From Desulfuromonadales bacterium (GTDB lineage: Bacteria; Desulfobacterota; Desulfuromonadia; Geobacterales; Pseudopelobacteraceae): a stretch of DNA of 64,000 bases. The stretch's first letter is position 1. The number at the start of each line of letters is the position of its first letter. The DNA is taken from the NCBI GenBank assembly GCA_013349405.1, contig DUZS01000003.1, forward strand, positions 1-64,000. Reading direction: 5' to 3'. This document shows positions 33,284 through 43,621 of the stretch, one piece after another. The notes beneath the pieces are model-generated. The model searched no databases. It saw nothing but the letters and a program-made list of their open reading frames with translations, and had not been told where the DNA came from. Position numbers and translations under genes: made by a program.

Positions 33284-34510
33284 ATGGACTTTCTCCAAAC
33301 GCTTAAAATCGCCATCCGGGCACTGCGCACCAACAAGATGCGCTCTTTTTTGACCATGCTCGGCATCATTATCGGCATTGCCGCCGTTATCGCCATGATG
33401 GCGGTCGGCACCGGGGCCAGTTATGTCATCTCCCAGCAGATCGCCAGTATCGGCAGCAATATTATTCTGGTCCTGCCCGGCTCAACAACCAGTGGCGGTT
33501 TGCGTACCGGCAGCGGCGGAGCCCAGACTCTGACAAGTGATGATGCCAGGGCCATCATGGCCGAGTGCCCCTCTGTGGCGTACTCGGCCGGTACCGTGAG
33601 AACATCGGGGCAGATAGTAAGTGGAAACATGAACTGGTCGTCCGTTGTTATGGGGGGGACGCCGGAGCTGTTTGAGATCCGTGAGTGGCCGGTAATCAGC
33701 GGTCGCGCGATCACTCAGGAGGATGAAGCCGGTGCGGTCAAAGTTTGTCTGCTCGGCCAGACTGTTGCTGAAAACCTGTTCGGCTCTGCCGATCCGGTCG
33801 GAAATATCATCAGGATCAAAAAAATACCTTTCACCGTTATCGGCATCCTTGACCGCAAAGGACAATCCCCTCAGGGGCAGGATCAGGATGATGCCGTGTT
33901 TGTGCCGCTGCGCACCGCCCAGCGCAATCTGGTCCGCTCGCAGCGGCCAGAAATTGTTACTTCAATCATCGTCAAAGCAAAGAGTGAGGAATTGATCAAT
34001 ACGGCTGAAAGTGAGATTCAGGCGCTCCTCAACCAGCGTCACCGGATCAGTAACAGCAAGGAGCCTGATTTTTCAACGCGTAACCTCTCTGAGATTCTGG
34101 CAGTCGCGGAAAAATCATCAAAGGCCATGTCGCTGCTGCTCGGAGCGGTCGCGTCAATCTCGCTGATCGTAGGGGGGATCGGTATTATGAATATCATGCT
34201 GGTTTCCGTTACGGAGCGCACTCGCGAAATAGGTATCAGGATGGCAATCGGCGCCAAAAAGAGCGATATCCTCCTGCAGTTCATGACCGAAGCGGTGCTG
34301 CTTACCATGCTGGGGGGCTTGATCGGCATTGCGCTCGGTGCAGGTGGAGCCACCATCGTATCGCGCATGCTCGACTGGCCAACAATGATTTCTTTTCAAT
34401 CCATCGCTATTGCCTTTGTCTTTTCCGGTGCGGTCGGTATCTTTTTCGGTTTTTATCCGGCCAAAAAGGCGGCCGGACTTAATCCGATTGACGCGTTGAG
34501 GTATGAATAA
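33284..34510 (+). CDS. MacB-type ABC transporter permease
   Basis: The 408-residue protein has the four-helix MacB/FtsX layout. Helix 1 lies at about 20-45 (MRSFLTMLGIIIGIAAVIAM), then a periplasmic MacB_PCD domain (about 50-270), then three helices in the last 130 residues with the signature VTERTREIGIRMAIGAKKSD. It is separate from the ATPase, unlike the fused MacB of E. coli. It lies 4 bp after the ATPase gene. Confidence 0.9.
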   Translation: MDFLQTLKIAIRALRTNKMRSFLTMLGIIIGIAAVIAMMAVGTGASYVISQQIASIGSNIILVLPGSTTSGGLRTGSGGAQTLTSDDARAIMAECPSVAYSAGTVRTSGQIVSGNMNWSSVVMGGTPELFEIREWPVISGRAITQEDEAGAVKVCLLGQTVAENLFGSADPVGNIIRIKKIPFTVIGILDRKGQSPQGQDQDDAVFVPLRTAQRNLVRSQRPEIVTSIIVKAKSEELINTAESEIQALLNQRHRISNSKEPDFSTRNLSEILAVAEKSSKAMSLLLGAVASISLIVGGIGIMNIMLVSVTERTREIGIRMAIGAKKSDILLQFMTEAVLLTMLGGLIGIALGAGGATIVSRMLDWPTMISFQSIAIAFVFSGAVGIFFGFYPAKKAAGLNPIDALRYE

Positions 34511-34511
34511 T

Positions 34512-34925
34512 ATGACTGCCTGCCCGATGTGCTCCCGCTGGGAAACGAATTTCGATCTGCAGATCATCGAACTGCAGCACTCCTACGTGACCCTGAACCG
34601 TGACCAGTATTTTCCCGGCTATACGCTGCTGTTTACCAAGGATCATGTCACGGAACTGTTCCATCTTGAGCGCAGCGAGCGCTCATCTCTCATGGAAGAG
34701 GTTTCGATCGTGGCAAAAGCGCTGCACGGCATATACAAACCGTCAAAAATCAACTATGAACTTCTCGGCAACATGGTGCCGCATATCCACTGGCACATCG
34801 TGCCACGCTTTTCATCAGAACCGCTCTGGCCGCGACCGATCTGGGCGGAGCAGCATGAAGAGCGCCTCCTTTTGCCGCACGAACAGCAGCAACACATTGA
34901 AACTATCCGGAGAGCCCTGTCATGA
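34512..34925 (+). CDS. HIT-family hydrolase
   Basis: A 137-residue histidine-triad protein. The active motif is HIHWHIVPR (HxHxHxx, about 92-100), and the start has a CPMC pair that may bind metal. Members hydrolyse or transfer nucleotide groups (Fhit, HinT or Ap4A type); the substrate is open. The ATG at 34512 is preferred since GAGG lies 10 bp ahead; an ATG at 34503 overlaps the permease stop. It overlaps the next gene by 4 bp. Confidence 0.83.
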   Translation: MTACPMCSRWETNFDLQIIELQHSYVTLNRDQYFPGYTLLFTKDHVTELFHLERSERSSLMEEVSIVAKALHGIYKPSKINYELLGNMVPHIHWHIVPRFSSEPLWPRPIWAEQHEERLLLPHEQQQHIETIRRALS

Positions 34926-36241
34926 TCCGTCCCCACCTTGAAACACTGAGCAACGGTCTGCGGGTAGTCTGTGTCGAAATGCCGCATCTGCATTCAGCCG
35001 AACTGGCTATATACCTCAAGGTTGGCGGTCGCAATGATCCGCCCGGTCGGGAAGGTCTTTCGCATTTTCTGGAGCATATCCTGTTTCGCGGCACGGCTCA
35101 ATTCCCGTCGTCACTGGCAATCGAATCGGCCTTTGAAGTTATCGGCGGCGCGCCAAACGCCGCGACAGATGCCGAATCGACCTATTATTATTCACGGGTA
35201 CATCCGGACAGTGTCAAACGCGGTATGGAAATACTCGCGTCAATGCTGATGAAACCGCTGTTGACCGGTATCGATATTGAAAAGCGGATTATCGCCGAGG
35301 AAGCGCGGGAGGATCTTAACGAACAGGGAGAAGAGGTCAATCCTGACACCATCGTCAGTCGCTTGCTCTGGCCCCGGCACCCGCTCGGAATGCCGACCAT
35401 CGGCACACTCGACAGTATCGCTTCAATCGAACGACCTGACCTTGAAAAGCACCTGAAAACGTATTATGTCCCTTCAAATGCGGTTCTGGTTGTTTCCGGC
35501 CCGGTACATTACCATGCGGTTCTTGACTCGGCGCGCGAATTTTTCGGAGAGTGGCCTGACACGCCAGTTGCGCCGGTGCCGCTCGTAACCCTCCGCCAGT
35601 ATTCACCTCAAATTCGTTGTGTGCAGGACTCCGACAGCCAGATGAATCTGCAGCTGGCATTTCTCGGTTTTGCCCGGGATGACCGGCGCTTCATGGCGCT
35701 CCGCTTTTTACGGAGAATTCTTGCCGGTGGGGGCAGTTCACGGCTCCACTTACGCTTGCGAGAGGAGTTGGGTATTATTTATTCCGTGGATGGCGCAATC
35801 GGAGCGTACGATGAAACCGGCTGCCTCGCCTTTGATCTTTCGACGGCTCCGGACACCTTGATTCATGCCGTTGAAGCGACCTTTGAGGAACTGATACGCA
35901 TCACGACAACAGCGGTTCCGGATGACGAACTGGAGCGTATTCGCAATTCCTATATTTTCGATCTTGAATTCAGCCTTGATTCTGCGTACGAAATGGGCGG
36001 GCGCTATGGCTGGGGCGAACTTATGGCTGTTGTAAGAAGTATTGAAGAGGATCAGACTGAAGCGCGCCGGATTACCACTGCCGAACTTCAGGAAACCGCC
36101 CGGATACTTTTCGCCCCGGAAAATCTGCGGTTGGTGGCGGTAGGTCCATGGAAGCGGGGTATGAAGAAAAAATTACGGGAGCTGGTAGCAACGTATCAGC
36201 TGCAATTTGTAAAGGCGGCTGTATCAGTAGTCGGCATCTAA
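34922..36241 (+). CDS. M16-family zinc peptidase
   Basis: The 439-residue protein is a pitrilysin/processing-peptidase relative with the inverted zinc motif HFLEH (residues 48-52) and a downstream Glu in IIAEEAREDLNE (about 121-132) as third ligand. A second, inactive half follows (about 210-420), with the usual SSRLHLRLREELGIIYSV segment. It resembles bacterial PqqL/YmxG types. No signal peptide is seen, so it is probably cytoplasmic. It overlaps the HIT gene by 4 bp and the convergent transglutaminase gene by 18 bp. Confidence 0.88.
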   Translation: MIRPHLETLSNGLRVVCVEMPHLHSAELAIYLKVGGRNDPPGREGLSHFLEHILFRGTAQFPSSLAIESAFEVIGGAPNAATDAESTYYYSRVHPDSVKRGMEILASMLMKPLLTGIDIEKRIIAEEAREDLNEQGEEVNPDTIVSRLLWPRHPLGMPTIGTLDSIASIERPDLEKHLKTYYVPSNAVLVVSGPVHYHAVLDSAREFFGEWPDTPVAPVPLVTLRQYSPQIRCVQDSDSQMNLQLAFLGFARDDRRFMALRFLRRILAGGGSSRLHLRLREELGIIYSVDGAIGAYDETGCLAFDLSTAPDTLIHAVEATFEELIRITTTAVPDDELERIRNSYIFDLEFSLDSAYEMGGRYGWGELMAVVRSIEEDQTEARRITTAELQETARILFAPENLRLVAVGPWKRGMKKKLRELVATYQLQFVKAAVSVVGI

Positions 36242-37669
36242 AAGAGTCATCTTTATGCGGCCGATAATAGCAAGGATTGGCGCCATGTCCTCCGGAAGAT
36301 GCCCCTCCAGAAGCTTGAGGTGTGTGGGGTCCGCCGGGAATTGATTGTAGGTGGGGTCAACCGCAACCCAGCGATCGCCGACAAAACTTTCTGCCCAGCT
36401 GTGATAGAGAAAACCCTTCCCTTCCACATGCACTAATCCGGAAATAAACCGGGTTGCAATACCTGCGGCACGCGCCACTGCCGTGTAGAGCCGGGCATGC
36501 GTCTGGCAGTTACCGTTCCTCGACTTGAAGCTTTCAACAGCACTGCCGCCGTCATCAATGGTGTCATGCAGCCAGGAGGCCGTCCAGGAAGCGAGCGAAG
36601 TGACGAGTTCCTCCGTGTTTTTGACTCCCGCCGACAGCAATGCCGCCTGTGCGCGTATCTCCGGTGCATCTGACTCTATTTTATCCGCCGGCTTTAAATG
36701 TTCAGCTGTCGGTTTATCAGCTTTCAAGGCGGATGTCTTGAGAGCCAATGAACCGGTCTTGAAGATTACCCGTCCCTGACCCGCAATTTCGACCTGTTGT
36801 CCACCACCTTGCAGAACGGACAGAGCTTCATTCCAGCCCGTGATTTCAACCGCCAGGCCGGTTACCTTCTTTGGTTCCTTAATGGGCGGTTGAATGCGTA
36901 CCATGCTGAAGTCATAAATCAAGTCCTTCCTGGCAAGCGCCCTATCGCTGACAACTGAGCCCAGCGTCGCGGGGCGCTCTGCTTTTGTTGTCACCAGTCC
37001 TTCACGAACCGATTCCTCGAGCGTATTGCCCCGACTGTCAACCCAGATATCGTTCGTTACGTACGGATACAGGTTGTTGCGCAGTTTCAGGGCGGGCAGA
37101 CCATCACTCGTCGTATCCTCACCCATTACCGTAATCAGAACTTCCTTGACCCTGAGTTCTTCCGGGTCAAACGCCTGGATGGTATATGACGTTCCTGCTG
37201 AGACCATTCGCATAAGGGGATACAGATTTAGCGCGGGAGGAGGATACACATCGCCTGTTATGGCAAGCACTTTTTCGCTTGTTTTGCCATGAGATTCACT
37301 CTTGAGATGTATGGAGTTACCGCTGACCATGCCGGTAACATGAGTTATGGAGTCATTGACCGTCTGTTCAACTTCAAATGAGCGGAGCGCCAGACTTTTT
37401 GTTACGAGGTAGGTCTCCCGCATGGAGGCCTTTTTGGGAGCATTCATGACGTTGATCTGGACAGTGCCATTCCCCTCAATCCGGTAGCCATCGCCCGCCG
37501 CCTCAATCCGTTGCCGGTAGAACCCGACCCGTTCACTGTTCACAAAAACCCCGAACCAGCGTTCAGAGAGTGGTGGCGCATCAATTTTGGCACATGGAGC
37601 CGCAAGAGCGGCCAGAGTGCTGCAGAGCACGAGAATGCCTGCAACCATACATCGGTAACCTGTCTCCAT
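36224..37669 (-). CDS. Exported transglutaminase-like protein
   Basis: The 481-residue protein has a signal peptide (about 1-25), a long beta-rich N-terminal part of unknown function, and a C-terminal transglutaminase-fold domain (about 350-470). The Cys-His-Asp triad is visible: Cys in GNCQTHARLY, His in YHSWAE and Asp in VAVDPTYNQFP. Bacterial members are often peptidases or amidases rather than cross-linkers. The ATG at 37669 follows AAAGGATAG. Its end overlaps the M16 gene by 18 bp. Confidence 0.82.
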   Translation of the reverse strand: METGYRCMVAGILVLCSTLAALAAPCAKIDAPPLSERWFGVFVNSERVGFYRQRIEAAGDGYRIEGNGTVQINVMNAPKKASMRETYLVTKSLALRSFEVEQTVNDSITHVTGMVSGNSIHLKSESHGKTSEKVLAITGDVYPPPALNLYPLMRMVSAGTSYTIQAFDPEELRVKEVLITVMGEDTTSDGLPALKLRNNLYPYVTNDIWVDSRGNTLEESVREGLVTTKAERPATLGSVVSDRALARKDLIYDFSMVRIQPPIKEPKKVTGLAVEITGWNEALSVLQGGGQQVEIAGQGRVIFKTGSLALKTSALKADKPTAEHLKPADKIESDAPEIRAQAALLSAGVKNTEELVTSLASWTASWLHDTIDDGGSAVESFKSRNGNCQTHARLYTAVARAAGIATRFISGLVHVEGKGFLYHSWAESFVGDRWVAVDPTYNQFPADPTHLKLLEGHLPEDMAPILAIIGRIKMTLLDADY

Positions 37670-37789
37670 CAACTATCCTTTGCGGGGCAACAATCGAGTG
37701 CCACCTGCCTTAAGACTGAGGACGGGTGGCACGGTGGCACAAGAGACGGCATCTTCGATGCCGCAACGATTTTTTCTATGAACCGGGCT

Positions 37790-38734
37790 TCAGAAGTGCA
37801 TATATTTCGGGCCATCAGGGTCAAAAAGCTCGACCCGGTTTCTGCCATTGGCCTTTGCCCGATACAGGGCACTATCGGCCTGTGTGATGAAACCATCAAC
37901 CGTGGCTGACTGTCCCCTGGAAAAACGGGCAACGCCCAAACTTGCGGTAAGACAGAGCGGCGAAAGCGGTCCATCAAACGAAGTATCCTGTACTGCCAGG
38001 CGGATGCGTTCTGCAACTAAAGCAGATTGCTCCAGTGTTGAATCCGGCAGAATGGCAATAAACTCTTCGCCACCGTAACGGGCTGCATAGTCGTAGCTGC
38101 GCAACTCTTTCTTCATTTGCAATGCCACCCGCTGCAGAACGACATCACCCTGAAGATGGCCAAACCTGTCATTAACGTGTTTGAAATGATCGATATCAAG
38201 TATGATGAGCGATAGCTCGCCGCACTTGCGCACGCTCCGCTGTACTTCTTTCTCGAGCGCGTCCATCATATAGCGGCGATTGAAGAGCCCCGTCAGGTAA
38301 TCGGTGTTGGAGAGCTCCAGCAGCAAATCGTTAGAATGCTTCAGATCATCCTGCAGCTTTTTCATTTTGAGATGAATCTTAACCCGGGCAACCAACTCTT
38401 CCTGGTCAAACGGCTTGGTAATATAATCGCTCGCGCCCTGTTCAAGGCACTTGAGCTTGCGCTCCCGGTCGTCCACACTGGTCAGGATGAGAACGGGAAT
38501 ACTGAGAAGTTCCGGCCGTGCTTTAAGCATACACAGGAACTTAAAACCATCAATACACGGCATCTCCAGATCACACAGAATTATATCCACCGGTGAAGAC
38601 AGTAATTTCTTAAATCCTTCAAGCCCGTCTTCTGCTTCGTAATAGAAGGTAAAGAGGTTTAATGGTTCAAGGGTTCGGATGACCTGTTCCCGAATTGTTA
38701 CGGAGTCATCTATGATAAGAATTCGTGCGGACAT
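37790..38734 (-). CDS. Response regulator with GGDEF output (diguanylate cyclase)
   Basis: The 314-residue protein has a receiver domain (about 4-120; IIDDSVTIREQ, phospho-acceptor Asp in IILCDLEMPCIDGF, LTSVDD, Lys in YITKPFDQ), a short coiled coil (about 120-145) and a GGDEF domain (about 146-308). The active site RYGGEEFIAILP is intact. The inhibitory RxxD site is present (RSYD, directly before YAARYGGEEF), so product feedback is expected. The partner kinase is not in view. The start has no clear ribosome site. Confidence 0.9.
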   Translation of the reverse strand: MSARILIIDDSVTIREQVIRTLEPLNLFTFYYEAEDGLEGFKKLLSSPVDIILCDLEMPCIDGFKFLCMLKARPELLSIPVLILTSVDDRERKLKCLEQGASDYITKPFDQEELVARVKIHLKMKKLQDDLKHSNDLLLELSNTDYLTGLFNRRYMMDALEKEVQRSVRKCGELSLIILDIDHFKHVNDRFGHLQGDVVLQRVALQMKKELRSYDYAARYGGEEFIAILPDSTLEQSALVAERIRLAVQDTSFDGPLSPLCLTASLGVARFSRGQSATVDGFITQADSALYRAKANGRNRVELFDPDGPKYMHF

Positions 38735-38809
38735 GATTTGCGATTGTAAACAAACTCAGAGAAAAATTCCATTAATTAAATAGCAACAGCTAATAAAATC
38801 CAAAAAAAA

Positions 38810-39475
38810 TCAGAGTAACGGTTCGTGAGCCAGGCGCTTCATTTCGGCAATTGTCGCCGCATAATCTGTCGCCCCAAAAACAGCGCTCCCAGCGACAAAA
38901 ACATCTGCCCCCGCGTGGGAGATGCGGGCGATATTTGCCGGTTTGACCCCGCCGTCAATTTCAAGCTCTGCTTCAGAGCCGCGTAAATCAAGCATTGCCC
39001 GTAACGAATGAATTTTCGGCAGGCAGGCATCGATGAAGCTCTGCCCTCCAAAGCCTGGATTGACGGTCATCAGCAGCACCAGGTCCAGATCATCGATGAC
39101 GTAATCAAGTACATTCAGTGGCGTCGCAGGGTTAAGTGACACGCCGGCTTTTTTCCCGAAAGATTTGATCAACTGTATGCTGCGGTGCAGATGATGTGTC
39201 GCTTCGGCATGTATGACGATGATATCGGAGCCGGCCGCAGCAAAATCGGGAATGTAGAGGTCAGGATTCTCGATCATCAGGTGAACATCCAGCGTGAGAG
39301 ACGTCACCCTGCGGGCCGCCTCGACAATCAACGGGCCGATTGTAATGTTGGGCACGAAGTGACCATCCATGACGTCGATATGGACGTAATCGGCTCCGGC
39401 CGCCTCAACGGCACGGATTTCATCGCCAAGGCGGGAAAAGTCGGCGGACAGGATGGATGGCGCAATTTTTTTCAT
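38810..39475 (-). CDS. rpe: Ribulose-phosphate 3-epimerase
   Basis: Rpe interconverts ribulose 5-phosphate and xylulose 5-phosphate in the pentose-phosphate pathway. The 221-residue barrel shows [14 protein letters not shown] at the start, [18 protein letters not shown] (catalytic Asp and metal-binding His), [21 protein letters not shown] and the second catalytic Asp in LEIDGGV. The ATG at 39475 follows TTGGAG. It is 26 bp after rsmB. Confidence 0.94.
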   Translation of the reverse strand: MKKIAPSILSADFSRLGDEIRAVEAAGADYVHIDVMDGHFVPNITIGPLIVEAARRVTSLTLDVHLMIENPDLYIPDFAAAGSDIIVIHAEATHHLHRSIQLIKSFGKKAGVSLNPATPLNVLDYVIDDLDLVLLMTVNPGFGGQSFIDACLPKIHSLRAMLDLRGSEAELEIDGGVKPANIARISHAGADVFVAGSAVFGATDYAATIAEMKRLAHEPLL

Positions 39476-39501
39476 AGTAAGCTCCAAATTTTTTGTAGAT
39501 T

Positions 39502-40872
39502 TTAGACTCTTTTTATTCGTGCCGCGAAGAAACCGTCCATACCGTGACGGTGCGGCCAGGCCCTGAACATGCCGTAAAACGCAATCAGGTCACGCCACCC
39601 GGGGAAAAGGTCGTTGAGGTTTTCTAGCACAAACCCGGGATGGTGCAAAAGAAAATCCTCCACCACAAGTTCATTTTCAGCTTCCGAGGTCGAACAGGTT
39701 GAATAGAGCAGCGTCCCCCCCGGCTTCAATCTGGTGGCAGCATTCTTTAAAAGGGTTTTCTGGACGGCGGCCAGACGGGTAATGTCACCGGAAAAGAGCC
39801 GCCACTTGGCCTCCGGATTACGGCGTATGACGCCAAGTCCCGAGCATGGCGCATCGAGCAGGATGCGGTCAAAATCACCGTCCGGAAAGGTATCCGGCTG
39901 ATGCAGGTCTGCAACAGCCGTTGCAACGCTGTTCATGCCGAGCCGACGGAGATTGTCCTGAACCGTTGTCAATTTCGACCGGGATATATCGGTTGCAATC
40001 AGTTCACCACGGTCATCCATCAGTTCGGCAATGTGACAGGTCTTGCCGCCCGGGGCGCAGCAGGCATCCCAGACCCGTTCTCCCGGTCCGGCCCCCAGCA
40101 GCAGCCCGGCCAGTTGCGACGCCTCATCCTGTACGGCGAACAGACCTGCTGTAAAGCCGGGGAGCGTATTGATAATATGGCGCCCGGCAAGAGTTATGCC
40201 CTCAGGTGAATAGCGACAGGGTGTCGCATCAATACCCTGCACGGTAAGCTCCCGCAGCACTTCGTCCCGGCTGGAGCGGAGCGTGTTGACGCGCAGAGTC
40301 AGCGGCGGCGGCTGAGAAGAAGCCGCTGCCAGTTGTTCGGCTTCGGCAACACCAAGCTGGTCAAGCCATTGCTCAACCAGCCATTCCGGCTGGGAATGCC
40401 GGGCTGCTATCGCAGCCGCCGGATGGCAACTCATATCAGGAAAAATGATTGCATCACAGCGGCGCAGATAGTTTCTCAGCACGGCATTGATAAGCCCGCT
40501 CGTGCCTGGCGTTATCAGCTTTGCCAGATTGACCGATTCGTTCACGGCGGCCGATTCAGGAATGCGGTCAAGGCAGGTCAGCTGATACAGCCCGATGCGC
40601 AGGATGACGAGCGCCCGCGGGTCGAGCTCAATCATCGGTTTTTCAAGCAGCTGCTGCAGGATATGATCGAGTGTTCCCTGGCGCCGCAGCACGCCAAACA
40701 CCAGTTCGGCGTACAGTCCCCGATCCGGTCCCGTTAATACGCCGCTGGAGAGTTCACTGTCGATCAGGCGGTCGGCAAAGCCACCTTCTTTCCTGATGCG
40801 TACAAGAGTTTCACAGGCAGCCTGCCGCGGATTTGCAGAGCTTGTGGCCGTTGCTGCTCGTTTGATAATCAT
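39502..40872 (-). CDS. rsmB: 16S rRNA m5C967 methyltransferase RsmB
   Basis: The protein (456 residues from this ATG; another in-frame ATG at 40881) has an N-terminal NusB-like RNA-binding domain (about 15-150) and a SAM-dependent methyltransferase domain. Landmarks are [20 protein letters not shown] (SAM site), [20 protein letters not shown] with the release Cys, and [14 protein letters not shown] with the catalytic Cys. It methylates cytosine 967 of 16S rRNA. It is co-transcribed with rpe. Confidence 0.92.
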   Translation of the reverse strand: MIIKRAATATSSANPRQAACETLVRIRKEGGFADRLIDSELSSGVLTGPDRGLYAELVFGVLRRQGTLDHILQQLLEKPMIELDPRALVILRIGLYQLTCLDRIPESAAVNESVNLAKLITPGTSGLINAVLRNYLRRCDAIIFPDMSCHPAAAIAARHSQPEWLVEQWLDQLGVAEAEQLAAASSQPPPLTLRVNTLRSSRDEVLRELTVQGIDATPCRYSPEGITLAGRHIINTLPGFTAGLFAVQDEASQLAGLLLGAGPGERVWDACCAPGGKTCHIAELMDDRGELIATDISRSKLTTVQDNLRRLGMNSVATAVADLHQPDTFPDGDFDRILLDAPCSGLGVIRRNPEAKWRLFSGDITRLAAVQKTLLKNAATRLKPGGTLLYSTCSTSEAENELVVEDFLLHHPGFVLENLNDLFPGWRDLIAFYGMFRAWPHRHGMDGFFAARIKRV

Positions 40873-41098
40873 ATCGGGCATCCCGTTTTACATGAATTCA
40901 TGCAGACTTCACATATTTTTTGATGGAATTGTCAAAACTGTCTGCGGGCATACTATGCGCCCAAGTGGAAAAGTGCAAGCGCAGTCGCTTCTTTCCCGCT
41001 ATTTCAGTGGGAAATACGGCTATTTATCTTGCATCCCGCTGGTTGATTTGCTATATTTCCAGACCTTCTCTATCTCGCATAAGAACTGAATTTTATTA

Positions 41099-43570
41099 AT
41101 GAATCTTCTCGCAGTTGAAAAGCCTGCCCGCTATATGGGCGGCGAAATGGGCTCCATCCGCAAGGGTAATGCCGATGTACGCTTTGCCCTTGCGTTTCCC
41201 GATGTCTATGAAGTTGGAATGAGCCATCTCGGCCTGCGGATTCTCTATCACATCCTGAACAAAACTGATGGGATTGCCGCAGAGCGCGTTTTTGCTCCCT
41301 GGCCGGATATGGAAGCAGTGTTGCTTGCTGCGAAAAGTCCTCTGGCAACGTTGGAAACGGGCACTCCCCTGGCTGCCTGTGACATTATAGGCGTTACCCT
41401 GCAGTACGAACTTTCTTACACGAATATTCTCTCCATGCTCCGTTTGAGCGGTATTCCGCTCCTTGCCAGCGATCGTAAGGATCCGTTTCCGCTGATCATT
41501 GCCGGCGGTCCGTGCGCCTATAATCCGGAACCGCTGGCACCTTTCTTTGACGCGGTACTGCTGGGTGATGGTGAAGAGGCTACTCTGGAAATAGCTCTTG
41601 CCGCACGGGAGTCAAAAAAAACCGGCGAGAGCAAGGCCCGCCTGCTGGAGCGGCTCTCTGCGATCGAAGGTGTCTATATTCCTTCGTTCTTTGAACCGAA
41701 GTATAATTCCGACGGAACCCTTGCAGAAATCACCCCGCTCAAGCCTGGCTACACCTCTGTCCGCCGCCGTTTTCTCGCCGATCTCAACTCGGCCCCGTAC
41801 CCGGATTCTCCGGTGGTGCCGTTCATGAAGACGATTCATGATCGGGTCGCGGTGGAAATCGCACGAGGCTGCACCCGTGGCTGCCGTTTCTGCCAGGCCG
41901 GTTATGTCTACCGCCCACTGCGCGAACGCTCTCCGGAAACAATTCTGAATGTCATAGAAAAATCGCTCAAAGACACCGGCTATGATGAAATATCGCTGTT
42001 GTCGCTTTCCACCGGCGATTACTCCTGTGTTACCCCGCTGGTAACCGAACTGATGGCGCGCTATGCCGAAGATCGGGTGGCGGTATCGCTCCCCTCCTTG
42101 CGTGTCGGCAGTCTGTCGGACGAGCTGATCGACGCAATAAAAAAAGTACGTAAGACCGGCTTCACCCTGGCACCCGAGGCTGGCAGCGACCGGATGCGGC
42201 GGGTTATCAATAAAGGCATCAGCGAGGCTGATCTTATCTCCGGTGCTGCGGCGATCTACAACGCCGGATGGCGTCTGATCAAGCTCTATTTCATGATCGG
42301 ATTACCGGGCGAAACGGCTGACGACGTAGCCCAGATTGCCACCCTGGCCCGACAGGTTAAAGATCAGGCGAAAAAGAGCGGCGGTTCCGGAGACGTGAAT
42401 GTTGCTGTCAGCACCTTTGTACCGAAAGCTCATACACCGTTCCAGTGGGAAGCGCAGATTTCCTCGCAGGAAACGACTGATCTCCAGTATCAACTGCACT
42501 GCGATCTCAAGAAGCGCAAGCTGAAGTTCAAATGGCAGGATGCGCCGCTTTCGTTCATGGAAGGAGTTTTTGCCCGTGGCGACCGCCGCCTCGCACCGGT
42601 GCTGATCCGTGCCGTTGAGCTTGGCTGTCGCTTTGATGGCTGGCGTGAACATTTCTCCCTGCAACGGTGGCAGCAGGCGTTTGTTGATTGCGGCGTCGAA
42701 CCGGAATGGTATCTCCGCCGTCGTGAACAGGATGAAATTCTGCCGTGGGATCATCTCGACTGCGGAGTAACGAAACAGTTTCTACTGGATGAACGTAAGA
42801 AAGCTCTTGCGGAAGCGGCCACGAAAGATTGTCGTGACGGCAGTTGCAGCGCCTGCGGAGTCTGCGATTTCACCGTCGTGACAAACCGGATCTCCCCGCC
42901 GGCTGATCTTCCGCAGCGCCCCGACAGCACGGCTGGTGAACCGACCGCGGCCCGGATGCGCCTCCGGTTTTCTAAAACCGGCGCCATGAGCTATTTGAGT
43001 CATCTTGAGCTGATAACCGTTTTCACCCGCGCAGTCAGCAGAGGTGACGTACCAATCCTCTTTTCGCTTGGCTTTCATCCGCACCCGCGCTTCTCGTTTG
43101 GCACGGCGACCTCCGTCGGGGTCGAATCACAGGCGGAGTACATGGATATGATGGTTGCTGCCGGTATCGCGCCACGGGAAGTGCAGGAGCGTCTCAATGC
43201 CGTGCTGCCGGAAGGGTTGCGGATTCTCGAAGCAGCAGAGGTTGACGCAAAATCACCATCGCTCTCGACCCTGATTGATGCCACCCGCTATCGGATAACT
43301 ATTGCCGGTGCCGATCAGGGCGAGTTGCTGAAACAATGTGAGCAGTTTTTGGCACATGATGCCTTTGTCATTCAGCGGACAAAAAAGGGCCAGACGCAAA
43401 CTGTTGACCTGAGAGGCGAAACGGTGTCACTCCGTGCTGCTCTGCTGACACTCGAGCTCGTAGCCCGGCGCGGCAAGCCGGTTGAGTTCGCCCGTGCCAT
43501 TACCGGGAACGCTGCGCTTCAGGGTGACGACATCCAGGTCGAGAAGCTGGAAGTTGTCTTTACTCAATAA
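41099..43570 (+). CDS. Radical SAM protein (TIGR03960) fused to a DUF2344 domain
   Basis: An 823-residue two-part protein. The N-terminal part (about 1-600) belongs to the TIGR03960 radical SAM group: a B12-binding-like segment (about 30-170), then the cluster motif CTRGCRFCQAG (about 258-268) and PEAGSDRMRRVINKGI. A Cys group, CRDGSCSACGVC, follows near 580-591. The C-terminal part (about 620-820) is DUF2344 (MRLRFSKTGAMSYLSHLE, then GFHPHPRFSFG). Its substrate is unknown; the gene is often found next to RNase G, as here, which hints at RNA or ribosome modification. The ATG has no clear ribosome site. Confidence 0.85.
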   Translation: MNLLAVEKPARYMGGEMGSIRKGNADVRFALAFPDVYEVGMSHLGLRILYHILNKTDGIAAERVFAPWPDMEAVLLAAKSPLATLETGTPLAACDIIGVTLQYELSYTNILSMLRLSGIPLLASDRKDPFPLIIAGGPCAYNPEPLAPFFDAVLLGDGEEATLEIALAARESKKTGESKARLLERLSAIEGVYIPSFFEPKYNSDGTLAEITPLKPGYTSVRRRFLADLNSAPYPDSPVVPFMKTIHDRVAVEIARGCTRGCRFCQAGYVYRPLRERSPETILNVIEKSLKDTGYDEISLLSLSTGDYSCVTPLVTELMARYAEDRVAVSLPSLRVGSLSDELIDAIKKVRKTGFTLAPEAGSDRMRRVINKGISEADLISGAAAIYNAGWRLIKLYFMIGLPGETADDVAQIATLARQVKDQAKKSGGSGDVNVAVSTFVPKAHTPFQWEAQISSQETTDLQYQLHCDLKKRKLKFKWQDAPLSFMEGVFARGDRRLAPVLIRAVELGCRFDGWREHFSLQRWQQAFVDCGVEPEWYLRRREQDEILPWDHLDCGVTKQFLLDERKKALAEAATKDCRDGSCSACGVCDFTVVTNRISPPADLPQRPDSTAGEPTAARMRLRFSKTGAMSYLSHLELITVFTRAVSRGDVPILFSLGFHPHPRFSFGTATSVGVESQAEYMDMMVAAGIAPREVQERLNAVLPEGLRILEAAEVDAKSPSLSTLIDATRYRITIAGADQGELLKQCEQFLAHDAFVIQRTKKGQTQTVDLRGETVSLRAALLTLELVARRGKPVEFARAITGNAALQGDDIQVEKLEVVFTQ

Positions 43571-43621
43571 TTACGCACATTTTTATAGTTCATATATTTC
43601 ACATAAACGGAGAAAACCACC

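Noticed and set aside
37673-37789. Dyads GTGCCACC/GGTGGCAC and GGCATC/GATGCC
   Set aside because: They lack T-runs in the right place for either flanking gene and show no other supporting feature.
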